Shown: piece by piece, positions 26,416 to 35,140 of the stretch
Layout: every line of letters begins with the position of its first letter
How positions within the stretch are numbered: position 1 is the stretch's first letter
NCBI GenBank assembly: GCA_016718135.1
Contig: JADKEF010000006.1
Coordinates: 62,001 to 126,000 of the forward strand
Length of the DNA stretch: 64,000 nt
DNA from: Acidobacteriota bacterium
GTDB lineage: Bacteria; Acidobacteriota; Blastocatellia; Pyrinomonadales; Pyrinomonadaceae
Direction of reading: 5' to 3'
The notes under the pieces: model-generated
What the model was told of the DNA's origin: nothing
What the model saw: only the letters and a program-made list of their open reading frames with translations
Databases searched by the model: none
Program-made: the position numbers and the translations under genes

Positions 26416-27432
26416 ATGATTTCAAAATTTATTGCACGAACAATTTCGTTAGCAGGGCTTTTCGGGGTCTTGGCGGCTTCGACCATCGTGTCGGCCCAGA
26501 CCCAGTCAGTCGAACCAGCCGTTGATACTGTCATAAAAACAGTCAGCACAAACCCAACCGGTACGGCCGTTACCGAAAAGGGCACGAAGGCCGAGCCTTC
26601 CAGCCCGACATTAGAAGCCAAAGCCTCATCGTCTGAGGAAGGCGATGTTGCGGTCAGCCGAGAAGATCGTAAGTTCGAACTGCCTGTTGCCCGCTTTACC
26701 CCAAGCAACATAGGTTCAAAAGCGGAAACTGCAAAGCCAGCCAAACAAAGTTCTGCCGATTCTGGATGGCAAGTGGCGTTTGCACCTTACCTTTATATGA
26801 CCGGCCTCAGCGGCACGGTCGGGGCGCGGGGGAAGGTCGTAGAGGTTGATGCGAGCTTTGGCAACGTTCTGAAAAACCTCAGCTTCGGTCTCATGGGGGC
26901 TCTGGAAGCTAAGAAAGGAAGATTCTTGATCACCAACGACATTATCTGGACGAAGATGGGGGCCGAGCGGGACACGCCAGGCCCGTTATACAATACCGCA
27001 AGAGTGGACGTCAACATGTTCATCTTCGACCCCGAGATCGGGTACAGGCTCTACGAGGGTAAAGGCGGGTCGTTTGATGTACTCGGCGGAATACGCCTTT
27101 GGAGTGTCGAAAACGCTCTTGAAACGACCACGGGTACATTGCCGGGCTTCAAGGTTAGTGAACGTAAAACCTTTGTGGCATTTGTAGGTGGCTTCCATGG
27201 GGTCGCAAACCTCAGCCCTAAGTTCTTCCTATCGACGAAATTCGACATCGGCGCTGGATCGGGGACCGATATCACGACCCAGTTCTATGGCGGTGGAGGC
27301 TACAGGATCACGCCTAAGGCGGCGTTGATCGGCGGCTATCGATTCATGAAGGTAGATCACGAAGATAACAGTGGATTTATTTTCAATACCAATATGAACG
27401 GATTTATCCTCGGGGCAAAGTTCAACTTTTGA
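26416..27432 (+). CDS. Outer-membrane beta-barrel protein of unknown role
   Basis: 338 residues. The signal peptide ends near STIVSAQ. A disordered linker of about 90 residues is followed by an eight- to ten-stranded barrel starting WQVAFAPYLYMTGLSGTVG and ending NGFILGAKFNF, with a terminal Phe as required for barrel assembly. The linker-plus-barrel plan is shared with the other regulon barrels here. A GAGGAG ribosome site precedes the ATG. Regulon site 11 is upstream. No substrate clue. Confidence 0.75.
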   Translation: MISKFIARTISLAGLFGVLAASTIVSAQTQSVEPAVDTVIKTVSTNPTGTAVTEKGTKAEPSSPTLEAKASSSEEGDVAVSREDRKFELPVARFTPSNIGSKAETAKPAKQSSADSGWQVAFAPYLYMTGLSGTVGARGKVVEVDASFGNVLKNLSFGLMGALEAKKGRFLITNDIIWTKMGAERDTPGPLYNTARVDVNMFIFDPEIGYRLYEGKGGSFDVLGGIRLWSVENALETTTGTLPGFKVSERKTFVAFVGGFHGVANLSPKFFLSTKFDIGAGSGTDITTQFYGGGGYRITPKAALIGGYRFMKVDHEDNSGFIFNTNMNGFILGAKFNF

Positions 27433-27446
27433 TCATTGGGCATCTC

Positions 27447-27482
27447 GATCGTCGGGGTCGTGGTTCACGCCCGGCCCCGATC
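27447..27482 (+). terminator. Hairpin after the barrel gene
   Basis: GATC..GGGGTC pairs with GGCCCCGATC around a 10-base loop. The T-run is poor (AAATTT), so it is a weak terminator candidate. Confidence 0.4.
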
Positions 27483-27556
27483 AAATTTCGAAATGCCCGA
27501 ATTAGTTTTGGCTAAGGAGCGACAATTATTCGGTAGCTCCTTAGTGGAGTAAAGAC

Positions 27557-29833
27557 ATGAGCATCAAAGATTCGATGAGACGAAATTCCCTGCTGACCAT
27601 TTTATTGATCACAACTCTGTTATTGCCCGGTTTGAATCTGGCAGTTCGGGCACAGACACCCCAGCGGAAGCCTACCCAGGCAGGCGCACCTTTTCCGCGA
27701 ACACACAAACTGAGCACGGGTGGAGCCGTCACGATCTTTGAGCCTCAGATCGCGAGCTGGGAGAAGCAAACTGAATTGGTCGCGTGGTCGGCGGTCTCGT
27801 ACGAGGCAAAACCCGGCGACAAGCCATCGATCGGCTCGATCAAGATCGAGGCCGATACGGAGGTTTCGCTTGATGAGCGGCTGGTTAGGTTTAAGGACTT
27901 TAAGATTCCGGAGGTCAATCTATCCTCGCTTTCCCGCGACGATGCGCGTAAAGTAACGACGGCTCTGCAAGCCGAGCTGCCGGAAGGAGATAAGATAATA
28001 GATCTGGACAAGGTGCTGGCCGCTGTCGATAAGAGCCAGCTATTGCCAAAAGCCGATAACCCCGCAGGCCTCAAAGCTGATCCGCCGACAGTTTTTTACA
28101 GCAGCAAACCGGCCGTGCTTGTCGGTTTTGACGGAGATCCTATCTGGAGCCCGATCAAGGATTCCGAACTGAAATATGCGGTCAATACTAACTGGGATAT
28201 TTTCGAGCAACCGGCGACAAAAATATTTTACTTGCGTAAAGACGAAAACTGGTTCAAATCCACTGACCTTAGTACGGGTTGGGTACCGGCCGGCAAACTT
28301 CCGGACAGTTTCTCCAAATTACCGGCGGATGATAATTGGAAAGAAGTAAAGGCAAACGTACCCGGCAAGAGTATAACGGCAGACAAAATGCCGAAAATAG
28401 TCGTGACGACCACTCCTTCCGAGTTGATAGTCACGACCGGCGCTCCGAAATACACGCCGGTTACCGGGACTTCGCTGCTTTGGGTAAACAATACCGAGGC
28501 AGATGTATTCAGAAACGGTGCGGCAGGTTTGTTCTACTATTTGGTTGCCGGACGTTGGTTCTCGGGGCCAAGCCTTGATGGGCCGTGGACCTTTGCAACG
28601 CCGGATCTTCCGGGTGATTTTAAGAGCATACCGGTCGAGCATCCGCGTTCACGCGTTTTGGCGTCGATCCCGGGAACCGACCAGGCAACCGAGGCCGTCC
28701 TGCAGGCAACCATCCCTACGACCGCAACCGTAGATCGGACCCAGCTAAAAGCCCCCGAGGTCATCTATCAGGGCGAGCCGGAATTTCAGCCGATCAAGGA
28801 CACTGCCCTCTGGCAGGCGGTGAACACCGACAAGCAGATCATCAAATTTGGCGAGCAATATTACATGTGCTATCAGGCTGTCTGGTTTCTGGCACAAACG
28901 CCAAAGGGCCCATGGACGGTAGCGTCAGAGATCCCGGCTGAGATCTATAAGATCCCGGCAAGCTCGCCTGTGCATAATGTGACGTATGTGACAATAACGG
29001 CCAGCAGTCCGACCTATGTTTCGTACAGATATTATCCCGCTTATACGGGGATGATGGTCGCCTGGGGCTGCGCCGTATGGGGCACAGGATGGTATTACAG
29101 ACCCTATGTTTGGTACGCCGGTTTCTATCCCATTTACTATCCATATTACCGGACGTATGGTTATGCCGCCTGGTATAACCCGTATATCGGGGTATATGGC
29201 CGTGGCGCTCTGGCTTACGGGCCTTATGGCGGCGTTGGATTTGGCGCTATTTATAATCCACGTACCGGCGTTTATGCCCGCGGAGTGACAGCCTACGGTC
29301 CATACGGTTCGAGGACCTTTGCACAGGCATATAACCCGCGAACCGGTACATACGCCCAGACACGTCAGGGTAGCAATATTTACGGCAATTGGGGATCGAG
29401 CTATGTACAGCGAGGCGATAGCTGGGCACAGACCGGCCGCGCATCCAGTAATATCACCGGCAACTCAGTGGCAGGTGTAAGGACAAGCAGCGGTGCCGCG
29501 GCGGTCACGGGAAAAGGACAGAATGGCCGCACAACGGTCGCGAAATCAAACAGCGGTGATATTTACGCTGGCCACAACGGTAATGTCTATAAAAAAACCG
29601 GTGATGGCTGGAGCAGTGTGGGTGGAGCAAATGCAAGCCCAACCGGTACACAGAAAGGTCTTGGAGGAATCGACAGCTCGACCTACAATCAGCTCAACCG
29701 TGATTCAAGAGCCCGTTCCGAAGGTGCTATGCGAACGCAAACCTATAACAATTACCGTTCAAGTATGGGCGGGCGGACGACAGCCGGCAGTTATCGGGGC
29801 GGCGGATTTAGCCGCGGCGGCCGTCGGCGCTAA
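27557..29833 (+). CDS. Large exported protein with Tyr/Gly-rich and Arg/Gly-rich C-terminus
   Basis: 758 residues. The signal peptide ends near LAVRAQ. Two or three internally similar units in the first 500 residues follow a pattern like PTVFYSSKPAVLVGFDGDPIW, SPIKDSELKYAVNT and a WF-TSLDGPW segment (around 180-250, 290-360 and 400-460). A Tyr/Trp-rich segment (480-545), GVYGRGALAYGPYGG-type repeats and a basic GGRTTAGSYRGGGFSRGGRRR-like end follow. No enzyme motif is seen. Such proteins are common in Acidobacteriota and uncharacterised; a cell-surface or matrix role is a guess. No regulon palindrome was found directly upstream. Confidence 0.72.
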   Translation: MSIKDSMRRNSLLTILLITTLLLPGLNLAVRAQTPQRKPTQAGAPFPRTHKLSTGGAVTIFEPQIASWEKQTELVAWSAVSYEAKPGDKPSIGSIKIEADTEVSLDERLVRFKDFKIPEVNLSSLSRDDARKVTTALQAELPEGDKIIDLDKVLAAVDKSQLLPKADNPAGLKADPPTVFYSSKPAVLVGFDGDPIWSPIKDSELKYAVNTNWDIFEQPATKIFYLRKDENWFKSTDLSTGWVPAGKLPDSFSKLPADDNWKEVKANVPGKSITADKMPKIVVTTTPSELIVTTGAPKYTPVTGTSLLWVNNTEADVFRNGAAGLFYYLVAGRWFSGPSLDGPWTFATPDLPGDFKSIPVEHPRSRVLASIPGTDQATEAVLQATIPTTATVDRTQLKAPEVIYQGEPEFQPIKDTALWQAVNTDKQIIKFGEQYYMCYQAVWFLAQTPKGPWTVASEIPAEIYKIPASSPVHNVTYVTITASSPTYVSYRYYPAYTGMMVAWGCAVWGTGWYYRPYVWYAGFYPIYYPYYRTYGYAAWYNPYIGVYGRGALAYGPYGGVGFGAIYNPRTGVYARGVTAYGPYGSRTFAQAYNPRTGTYAQTRQGSNIYGNWGSSYVQRGDSWAQTGRASSNITGNSVAGVRTSSGAAAVTGKGQNGRTTVAKSNSGDIYAGHNGNVYKKTGDGWSSVGGANASPTGTQKGLGGIDSSTYNQLNRDSRARSEGAMRTQTYNNYRSSMGGRTTAGSYRGGGFSRGGRRR

Positions 29834-29864
29834 TAACTAGTCCCCTAAATTGTGATGCTTCATG

Positions 29865-29907
29865 AACGCGGAATAGAGACTGGCTACTATCTCTGTTCCG
29901 CGTTTTT
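29865..29907 (+). terminator. Rho-independent terminator
   Basis: Long stem AACGCGGAATAGAGA / TCTCTGTTCCGCGTT with one mismatch, about a 10-base loop and a TTTTTATT tail. Confidence 0.85.
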
Positions 29908-29943
29908 ATTGCGACCACGAGCTCATCATTCTGCGAGGCTAAC

Positions 29944-29959
29944 CTGTCAGATCTTACAG
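29944..29959 (+). promoter_or_regulatory. CTG(N10)CAG palindrome, site 12
   Basis: ACCTGTCA (N4) TTACAGTTAC, one mismatch in the right arm, 58 bases before the Omp85-type barrel gene and after the terminator. Confidence 0.66.
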
Positions 29960-30017
29960 TTACTACCCCGCTACATCAGGTAGTATCTTTCAATTAATCA
30001 CTCGAGGGGAAAGCGAA

Positions 30018-31277
30018 ATGAAGTTACTTACCTTAAATGAATCTCGGAATGCCGGGAAAACCCGTAAATTCGCGGTTTTGACAGCCGTAATGCTCATTTT
30101 TGGAGCCTTGATGTCAGTGCACGTTGTCAAAGGGCAGGCACTAGAGAATGCATCAGGGTCACAAACGGAGACGGCAGCCTCTCAATCAACCTCGACGCCG
30201 ACGCCTTCGCCGACGCCCACACCTTCCGTAGAAACGGATCAGAAGAAAGCTGACCCAGTAGCTAAACCGCAAAAGCGCGGCAGCTTTGTTATCGCACCGA
30301 TTCCCATAACGTCGCCAACATTTGGCTCTGGCCTCATTCTCGGCGTAGGGTACATCTTTCAGCTGAAGAAAGGGGACACAAAATCGCAGCCTTCGACAAT
30401 CGGCGTAGCGGGCGCTTATACCAGCAGCGGTACGCGAGGTGGGGCGATCGGCGGCAGGCTTTATTTCGCCGAAAACAAATACCAGGTATCGTTCGCATTC
30501 GGCAAGGGCAGGGCCCAATACGAATACTACGGCATCGGGAGAATTCCCGGACAACCCGCTAGATCGACCGAGTTGCGTCAAAGCGGAAGCGTCTTCTTTG
30601 CCGAATTCCTTCGTAATGTCGGTAAAAATATTTTTGTCGGGCCAAGGTTTCAGTATAGGAAACTTACGGCCAGTTTCGGAGGCCAACAGACAACAGGCGG
30701 CTTTGTGATCCCGGCCATCGATCTAAAATCGACTACATCCGCCATCGGATTTCACGTTCAACAGGATCGGAGGGACAATTCGTTCTATCCGACCAAAGGA
30801 TGGCTTTGGAACGCCAAGGCGGATTTCTTTGCAAAGGCACTTGGGAGCAACCGTACCTACCAAACCTATGGGGCTGATTTCAACGGTTATAGGGCGATCG
30901 GCAAAGGCCAGGTTCTCGCCTATCGTGGGTCTATGTGCTCGGTCAGTGATACGGCTCCTTTCTTTGACCTATGTTTCTACGGTTCGAAGAGCGATCTACG
31001 GGGATATACATCAGGACAGTTTCAGAACAGGCGTATGTTTGCCATTCAGGCAGAATACCGGCGGGAGCTGTTCTGGCGCGTGGGTGTTGTCGGCTTTGCC
31101 GGTGTCGGCGGAGTTGAACGGAACTGGAGTGATTTTCGGTTAGACGGAATGTTGCCTGCGGGCGGAGCCGGCCTTAGGTTCAGGCTCGATAAGAAGAATA
31201 AGATCAATTATCGAATCGACTGGGGTTATGGCAGAGCGGGTCACACTCTGTCTATGTCCGTGAGCGAAGCGTTCTAG
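30018..31277 (+). CDS. Omp85-type surface antigen barrel (BamA/TamA C-terminal-like)
   Basis: 419 residues. A long signal region is followed by a TPTPSPTPTPS linker. The barrel has the Omp85 hallmarks SDLRGYTSGQFQNRRMFAIQAEYRR, VGVVGFAGVGG and a LPAGGAGLRFRL segment, and a terminal aromatic residue. No POTRA domains are visible, so it is a barrel-only member rather than BamA itself. It probably inserts in the outer membrane as a secretion or lipid-related pore. Regulon site 12 lies upstream, and a GAGGGG ribosome site precedes the ATG. Confidence 0.78.
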   Translation: MKLLTLNESRNAGKTRKFAVLTAVMLIFGALMSVHVVKGQALENASGSQTETAASQSTSTPTPSPTPTPSVETDQKKADPVAKPQKRGSFVIAPIPITSPTFGSGLILGVGYIFQLKKGDTKSQPSTIGVAGAYTSSGTRGGAIGGRLYFAENKYQVSFAFGKGRAQYEYYGIGRIPGQPARSTELRQSGSVFFAEFLRNVGKNIFVGPRFQYRKLTASFGGQQTTGGFVIPAIDLKSTTSAIGFHVQQDRRDNSFYPTKGWLWNAKADFFAKALGSNRTYQTYGADFNGYRAIGKGQVLAYRGSMCSVSDTAPFFDLCFYGSKSDLRGYTSGQFQNRRMFAIQAEYRRELFWRVGVVGFAGVGGVERNWSDFRLDGMLPAGGAGLRFRLDKKNKINYRIDWGYGRAGHTLSMSVSEAF

Positions 31278-31444
31278 CTATCAAGAAAGGCGCATAAGAC
31301 CAAAAGACACAGCACCTGGATGCTCGAACCGTGGTTTGAGAAACAAGCCGAAGCCATTCTATCGGCTGACCAGTGTAGAAATTATCAAGAGTTGACCACC
31401 AGAAACAAGTGGCTTATCGCAGAGTAATTCGATCAAGCTTGAGG

Positions 31445-31873
31445 TCAGGGAGCACCGGGAAAATCACAACCGGGTGAAATGAAAGTTTCATCGGCAAGAG
31501 CGTGTCTGAGCGCAACGTGAAGATCCGTCGCCATCTGCCGTTTTACTACATACGCTAGCCCGCCGACATCAAACGCAGCCCTTACGAAATCAGCGTCTTC
31601 ATTTACCGTCAGAAAGATGGCTTTCATTTTTGGGTTATGCTTCTTGATCTCCGCGACTGCCTCAATCCCGTTCAGGATCGGCATCGAAATATCGACAATA
31701 GCCGCATCCGGATCTAGTTTCCTTGCCGCATCGACCAATGCCCGACCATCTCCTACTGCTGCAACAACCTCAAAATCATTTTCAAGGAGTCGGACCACTG
31801 TGTCGCGCATCTCCTTGTTATCGTCGGCAATTAGGACCCTAACCCTTTTTGTTTGATCTTGTTTTATCGACAT
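31445..31873 (-). CDS. Single-domain response regulator (NarL-type receiver)
   Basis: 142 residues. The CheY-like receiver shows the acidic pair in LIADDNKEMRD, phospho-acceptor Asp61 in AIVDISMP, Thr in FLTVNED and Lys in YVVKRQM. It stops about 20 residues after the receiver with no HTH, so it is either a stand-alone receiver or a NarL regulator that lost its output domain. The receiver resembles the NarL class that partners HisKA_3 kinases such as the one at 16586. Regulon site 13 lies 99 bases upstream on this strand. Confidence 0.82.
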   Translation of the reverse strand: MSIKQDQTKRVRVLIADDNKEMRDTVVRLLENDFEVVAAVGDGRALVDAARKLDPDAAIVDISMPILNGIEAVAEIKKHNPKMKAIFLTVNEDADFVRAAFDVGGLAYVVKRQMATDLHVALRHALADETFISPGCDFPGAP

Positions 31874-31972
31874 TTCATTATATGAGCCTTAGGCGGGGCT
31901 CTCAAGCCCTAGCCTCTGGTCTGAGTTCCATTCGGCTAACTGTTATTTTACGCACTCGTGGGAACCAGGATA

Positions 31973-31988
31973 CTGTTATATTTGACAG
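31973..31988 (-). promoter_or_regulatory. CTG(N10)CAG palindrome, site 13
   Basis: On the minus strand AACTGTCA (N4) ATAACAGTA, one or two mismatches. It sits between the two response-regulator genes, 99 bases before the single-domain one. Confidence 0.5.
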
Positions 31989-32067
31989 TTTTTGGGGTTA
32001 AATTATGCAAAACGAGAGTTTCTTTCTGCGATTTTTAGTGAATTGTCGGTCGTTGAACTCTTACGTG

Positions 32068-32697
32068 CTACTGAAGGTGGGAATGAGCATAGTTAATGAG
32101 TTCTGCGTTCGTTTTGATGTTTAATTGCTCCATGATCGTATATTTATGAAAAGCAACGGTACGGGGAGTGATATTCAAGGTCTGTCCTACCGATTTCATC
32201 GAATTACCTTCGGCCAGGAGCTTTAGGACTTCCCTCTGTCGGGGAGTCAGACTATGTGGGCTCTTCATTTGCTTAAAAGCTCGCACAAAGGATCCGATCA
32301 TACCGTCGGTCAATATCGGAGAAGCGTAGAATCCGCCTCGATCGACCTCGCGCAGAGCGGTCATTAATTCGGTTCCTGCAGAGACCTTCAAGACATAACC
32401 TGAGGCTCCAAGCTTGAAGGCCTCGGCAGCCGTGTCCCGATCTTCGAATGATGTCAAAAAAACCAACTTTGTTTTTGGTAGAAGTTTCTTAAGGTGTTCA
32501 CCCGCGGAGAATCCATCCATCGCCGGCATTGAAATGTCGAGCACGATAATATCTGGACGAAGGCTGGCAATATTTTCCAGCATCGTCTGACCGTCCACAA
32601 AGACTCCAACTACCTCGAATTCCGGCTCTACCAATTTTTTCAGGGCGTCGAGCAGGATCCGGTGGTCGTCTACAAGAACTATTCGCGTGTGCAACAT
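32068..32697 (-). CDS. NarL/FixJ-family response regulator (receiver plus LuxR HTH)
   Basis: 209 residues. The receiver domain (residues 4-120) has Asp10/Asp11, phospho-acceptor Asp54 (IVLDISMP), FLTSFED and YVLKVSAG. The LuxR HTH (about 148-205) shows SLTPRQREVLKLLAEGNSMKSV and recognition helix NITPRTVAFHKYTIME. Such regulators bind inverted repeats once phosphorylated by a HisKA_3 kinase. With the PAS-LuxR protein at 2695 it is the second candidate to bind the CTG(N10)CAG palindromes. It lies on the minus strand 194 bases upstream of the single-domain regulator. Confidence 0.88.
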   Translation of the reverse strand: MLHTRIVLVDDHRILLDALKKLVEPEFEVVGVFVDGQTMLENIASLRPDIIVLDISMPAMDGFSAGEHLKKLLPKTKLVFLTSFEDRDTAAEAFKLGASGYVLKVSAGTELMTALREVDRGGFYASPILTDGMIGSFVRAFKQMKSPHSLTPRQREVLKLLAEGNSMKSVGQTLNITPRTVAFHKYTIMEQLNIKTNAELINYAHSHLQ

Positions 32698-32963
32698 AAC
32701 AAAGACTGGTTAAAAATAATACCAGATATCGCCCTGTACAGCGGATCATTCACGCAAATGGCTGCGAGGTGTCCTTCATGGATTTTCCGATATTTGTACA
32801 GCTGTGTAAATGACATCCTTCCGAAAAATGATACCGAACAAAAATAGAGGTGGTCGGTTGATAATGCCACTATCATGAGACGTGAGCCATGAACAGATCA
32901 AAGTATACGAGGCAGCAGATCGCTGGTACGATTGTTGCAGTCTATCTGGCGGCAGGTGAAGTT

Positions 32964-33541
32964 ATGAGAATTAGTAAATTCCTATCAATTTTAAGTTTGA
33001 TCGCGATGGCGGCGATCGGGGCATTGGGTCAGAATCAGCGCACCTTGACACAGGCTGAGAAGGTTTCGGGTGACAGATTTACATTTACAGCGCGAACGCC
33101 AAAAGGTGCGAGTGTCTATGGGGTTAGAAGCCATCGGCCGAATCGCTCAAGGCTATCGACAAAGGGCTCTCGGATCTGTTTGCCGTGGCTAGAAACAACC
33201 GCTACAGCCGCCGGCTGAACTTCACTGATTACACCATTTACATTGGCAAAGCAGATCGTACCAATGACGGTGACGGCAACTATTCGCCTGCGATCGCGAT
33301 CGGTTCGGCACAGTACGCCGGTACCGTATTTGATAAGGGCGGCTACATTTACGTCGCGGGAATGGTGCTGTCGAATGAGCCGTGTGCATTTCTGGTGCCT
33401 GAACATAGTAAGAATTTCAATAGCCTTTCGGATTACGTTCGTTACGAAGGTGAGCACCTCGTTCTCTATCACAATGACCGCCGCCGATATTCTGCCACCG
33501 CTGATCACAGCAAGGGCGGGTCGCATCCGATATTGCAGTAG
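32964..33541 (+). pseudogene. Small exported hypothetical protein, one frame break
   Basis: The first frame from ATG 32964 encodes a signal peptide (MRISKFLSILSLIAMAAIGA) and LTQAEKVSGDRFTFTARTPKG. The frame then breaks near 33126, and the second frame continues with SAESLKAIDKGLSDLFAVAR, NRRLNFTDYTIYIG-type sequence and VLSNEPCAFLVPEHS to 33541. Joined, this gives about 192 residues without a known domain. The break is probably an indel error. A longer in-frame start at 32889 is not favoured because AGGTGA precedes 32964 and the signal peptide begins there. Confidence 0.6.
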
Positions 33542-33764
33542 TTTGACACCGGTCATCAGATTTCAGTTTTGAGTTTCCGGTTTGGCGGCGTACCAATTGG
33601 TATATTGCTAACCCAAACCGTAGTTCTTCGCGTCCATTTGCAAACTTTTTTCGTCGCGTAATCGTGCTTTTTGGGATTTTGCTGCATCAAAGCACTATTG
33701 GCACACTCATTGCAATTAGGAATGCGACCGCCCGTGGGGGTCGCGTTTAGGACGGAGGGCTTAT

Positions 33765-34376
33765 ATGCGACGATTTGACGGACGCGCGAAGTTTGCGGCT
33801 CTGGCGGTTTTGATCTTTGTAAATTTAACATTGGTATTAAGGGCACAGGATGATTCGATATACCGTTTGCCTGCCGGGACTAAGATCAGCTTGCGAATGG
33901 ACGCCGAGATCAACTCTCGCGTGGCCAGCGTAAATGACACGTTCCTGGCATACGTGACGAAGCCCGTGAAGCGTCGAGATGTCGTCGTCGTGCCGCAGGA
34001 AGCCGTCGTCGAAGGCCGTGTGACAAAAGTGTCACCAGCCTCAGGCGGGAGCGAAAGCGGACGGATCGAGGTGGTTTTCGAATCGCTCAAATTCGCTGGA
34101 TCAACCCGCCAGATCGATGGGGTTGCGACAAAGCCTTTTCGTGCGGTGTCATCGAATACGTTTAGCATCTTGAGTATCCTCGGCGGAGCAGCCGCCGGAG
34201 CCTTGGTTGGAGCGGCGAGTTCACCCACGGGAGCACTCATCGGTGCAGGGGTCGGAGCCGGAGCGGGAACGGGAGCAGCATTGCTGCGAAAGGGTAAGGA
34301 TGTAAGGATCCGTCGCGGCGAGGAGTTTGAGATCGAGCTGAGAAAACCTGTGACATTGACCGTGTTGGATTATTAA
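33765..34376 (+). CDS. Exported protein with glycine-zipper segment
   Basis: 203 residues. The signal peptide ends near LVLRAQ. A beta-rich domain (LPAGTKISLRMDAEINSRVA, VPQEAVVEGRVTKV) is followed by a glycine/alanine-rich zipper (about 130-170: LGGAAAGALVGAASS, GAGVGAGAGTGAALL) and a basic tail. The pattern is common in Acidobacteriota proteins annotated only as hypothetical. Glycine zippers insert in or associate with membranes, so an envelope location is likely. A GGAGG ribosome site lies upstream, and a strong terminator follows. Confidence 0.75.
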   Translation: MRRFDGRAKFAALAVLIFVNLTLVLRAQDDSIYRLPAGTKISLRMDAEINSRVASVNDTFLAYVTKPVKRRDVVVVPQEAVVEGRVTKVSPASGGSESGRIEVVFESLKFAGSTRQIDGVATKPFRAVSSNTFSILSILGGAAAGALVGAASSPTGALIGAGVGAGAGTGAALLRKGKDVRIRRGEEFEIELRKPVTLTVLDY

Positions 34377-34420
34377 AAAATTTAAGTTTGGCCGTTGGCG
34401 AGAACCATGGCCATATTGAG

Positions 34421-34459
34421 AAAACCCGGCGTGAAGGGGAGAGCACGCCGGGTTTTTTC
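34421..34459 (+). terminator. Rho-independent terminator
   Basis: Perfect 13-base stem AAAACCCGGCGTG / CACGCCGGGTTTT, about a 10-base loop and a T6 tail. The A-run on the other side could make it act on both strands. Confidence 0.88.
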
Positions 34460-34483
34460 ATTTCCCCTAACGCGTGAAGATAA

Positions 34484-34538
34484 GGATTCACCACACAGTC
34501 ACGGCACTCTGTGCTCTCCGTGCCTCTGTAGTGAATCT
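34484..34538. repeat. Imperfect inverted repeat (intergenic REP-like)
   Basis: GATTCACCACA and TGTAGTGAATC arms flank CTCTGTG/CACGGAG-type sequence. It belongs to the same style of intergenic palindrome as those at 36783 and 42447. It lies just beyond the 3' end of the DHFR-like gene. Confidence 0.5.
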
Positions 34539-34540
34539 TC

Positions 34541-35140
34541 TTACTCTCCATCCTCTTCGATCTGCGGTGCTCCGGTTCTAACGTCGCCGTCGCGTGTGTA
34601 GGTGATGCAGATGTTGCCGTTTGGCGAGATGAGGCTGTCGGTCACCTTGAAGGATGCCGGGATCGTGCCGTCCTGGAAGAGGCGCTTACCCTCACCAAGC
34701 GTTATAGGCATTATCATCAGCTCCAACTCATCGACCAGATCATTTTTGAAGAGCGTCTGCAGCAGGTCCGCACTTCCGAATACGTACAGATCGGGCCCGT
34801 CGGTTTGTTTGAGTTCGCGCACCTTTTCCGCGAGATCGCCGCCCAAAAAGACCGTCGGCTGCCAATCGCTCGAGGTGCGTGTGTTCGAGGCGACGTACTT
34901 CGTCGCGGTCATCACATTCGGCCAGAAATGCGAATGCGTCGGCCAATACGGCTCCCACATGTCAAACGTCTTCCGCCCCAACAGCAGATCGACCTCTTTT
35001 CCCAGCCGCCTCTGTATCACAGCCCCGGCTTCCTCGTCCGTATATCCGAAAAACCACCCTTCATACTTAAACCCGTCCTCGGGAGAGGACTGTATGACAC
35101 CATCGATCGTCATGAATTCTGCTGCAATTATTTTTCTCAT
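34541..35140 (-). CDS. Dihydrofolate reductase-like (RibD C-terminal domain) protein
   Basis: 199 residues of the RibD_C/DHFR-like family (YyaP/YwjB type): MRKIIAAEFMTIDGVIQ, then LLGRKTFDMWEPYW, the VFLGGDLAEKVRELK segment and LYVFGSADLLQTLFKNDLVDEL. These proteins bind NADPH and reduce unidentified substrates. AAGGAG gives the start at 35140, and a longer open frame upstream is rejected. The start codon overlaps the stop of the preceding gene (ATGA), indicating translational coupling in a three-gene minus-strand operon. Confidence 0.85.
   Translation of the reverse strand: MRKIIAAEFMTIDGVIQSSPEDGFKYEGWFFGYTDEEAGAVIQRRLGKEVDLLLGRKTFDMWEPYWPTHSHFWPNVMTATKYVASNTRTSSDWQPTVFLGGDLAEKVRELKQTDGPDLYVFGSADLLQTLFKNDLVDELELMIMPITLGEGKRLFQDGTIPASFKVTDSLISPNGNICITYTRDGDVRTGAPQIEEDGE

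Noticed and set aside
3490..31988. Reading the palindromes as quorum-sensing lux boxes
   Set aside because: The CTG-N10-CAG geometry matches lux boxes, but no LuxI-type synthase or autoinducer-binding domain is present; only the HTH class is inferred.
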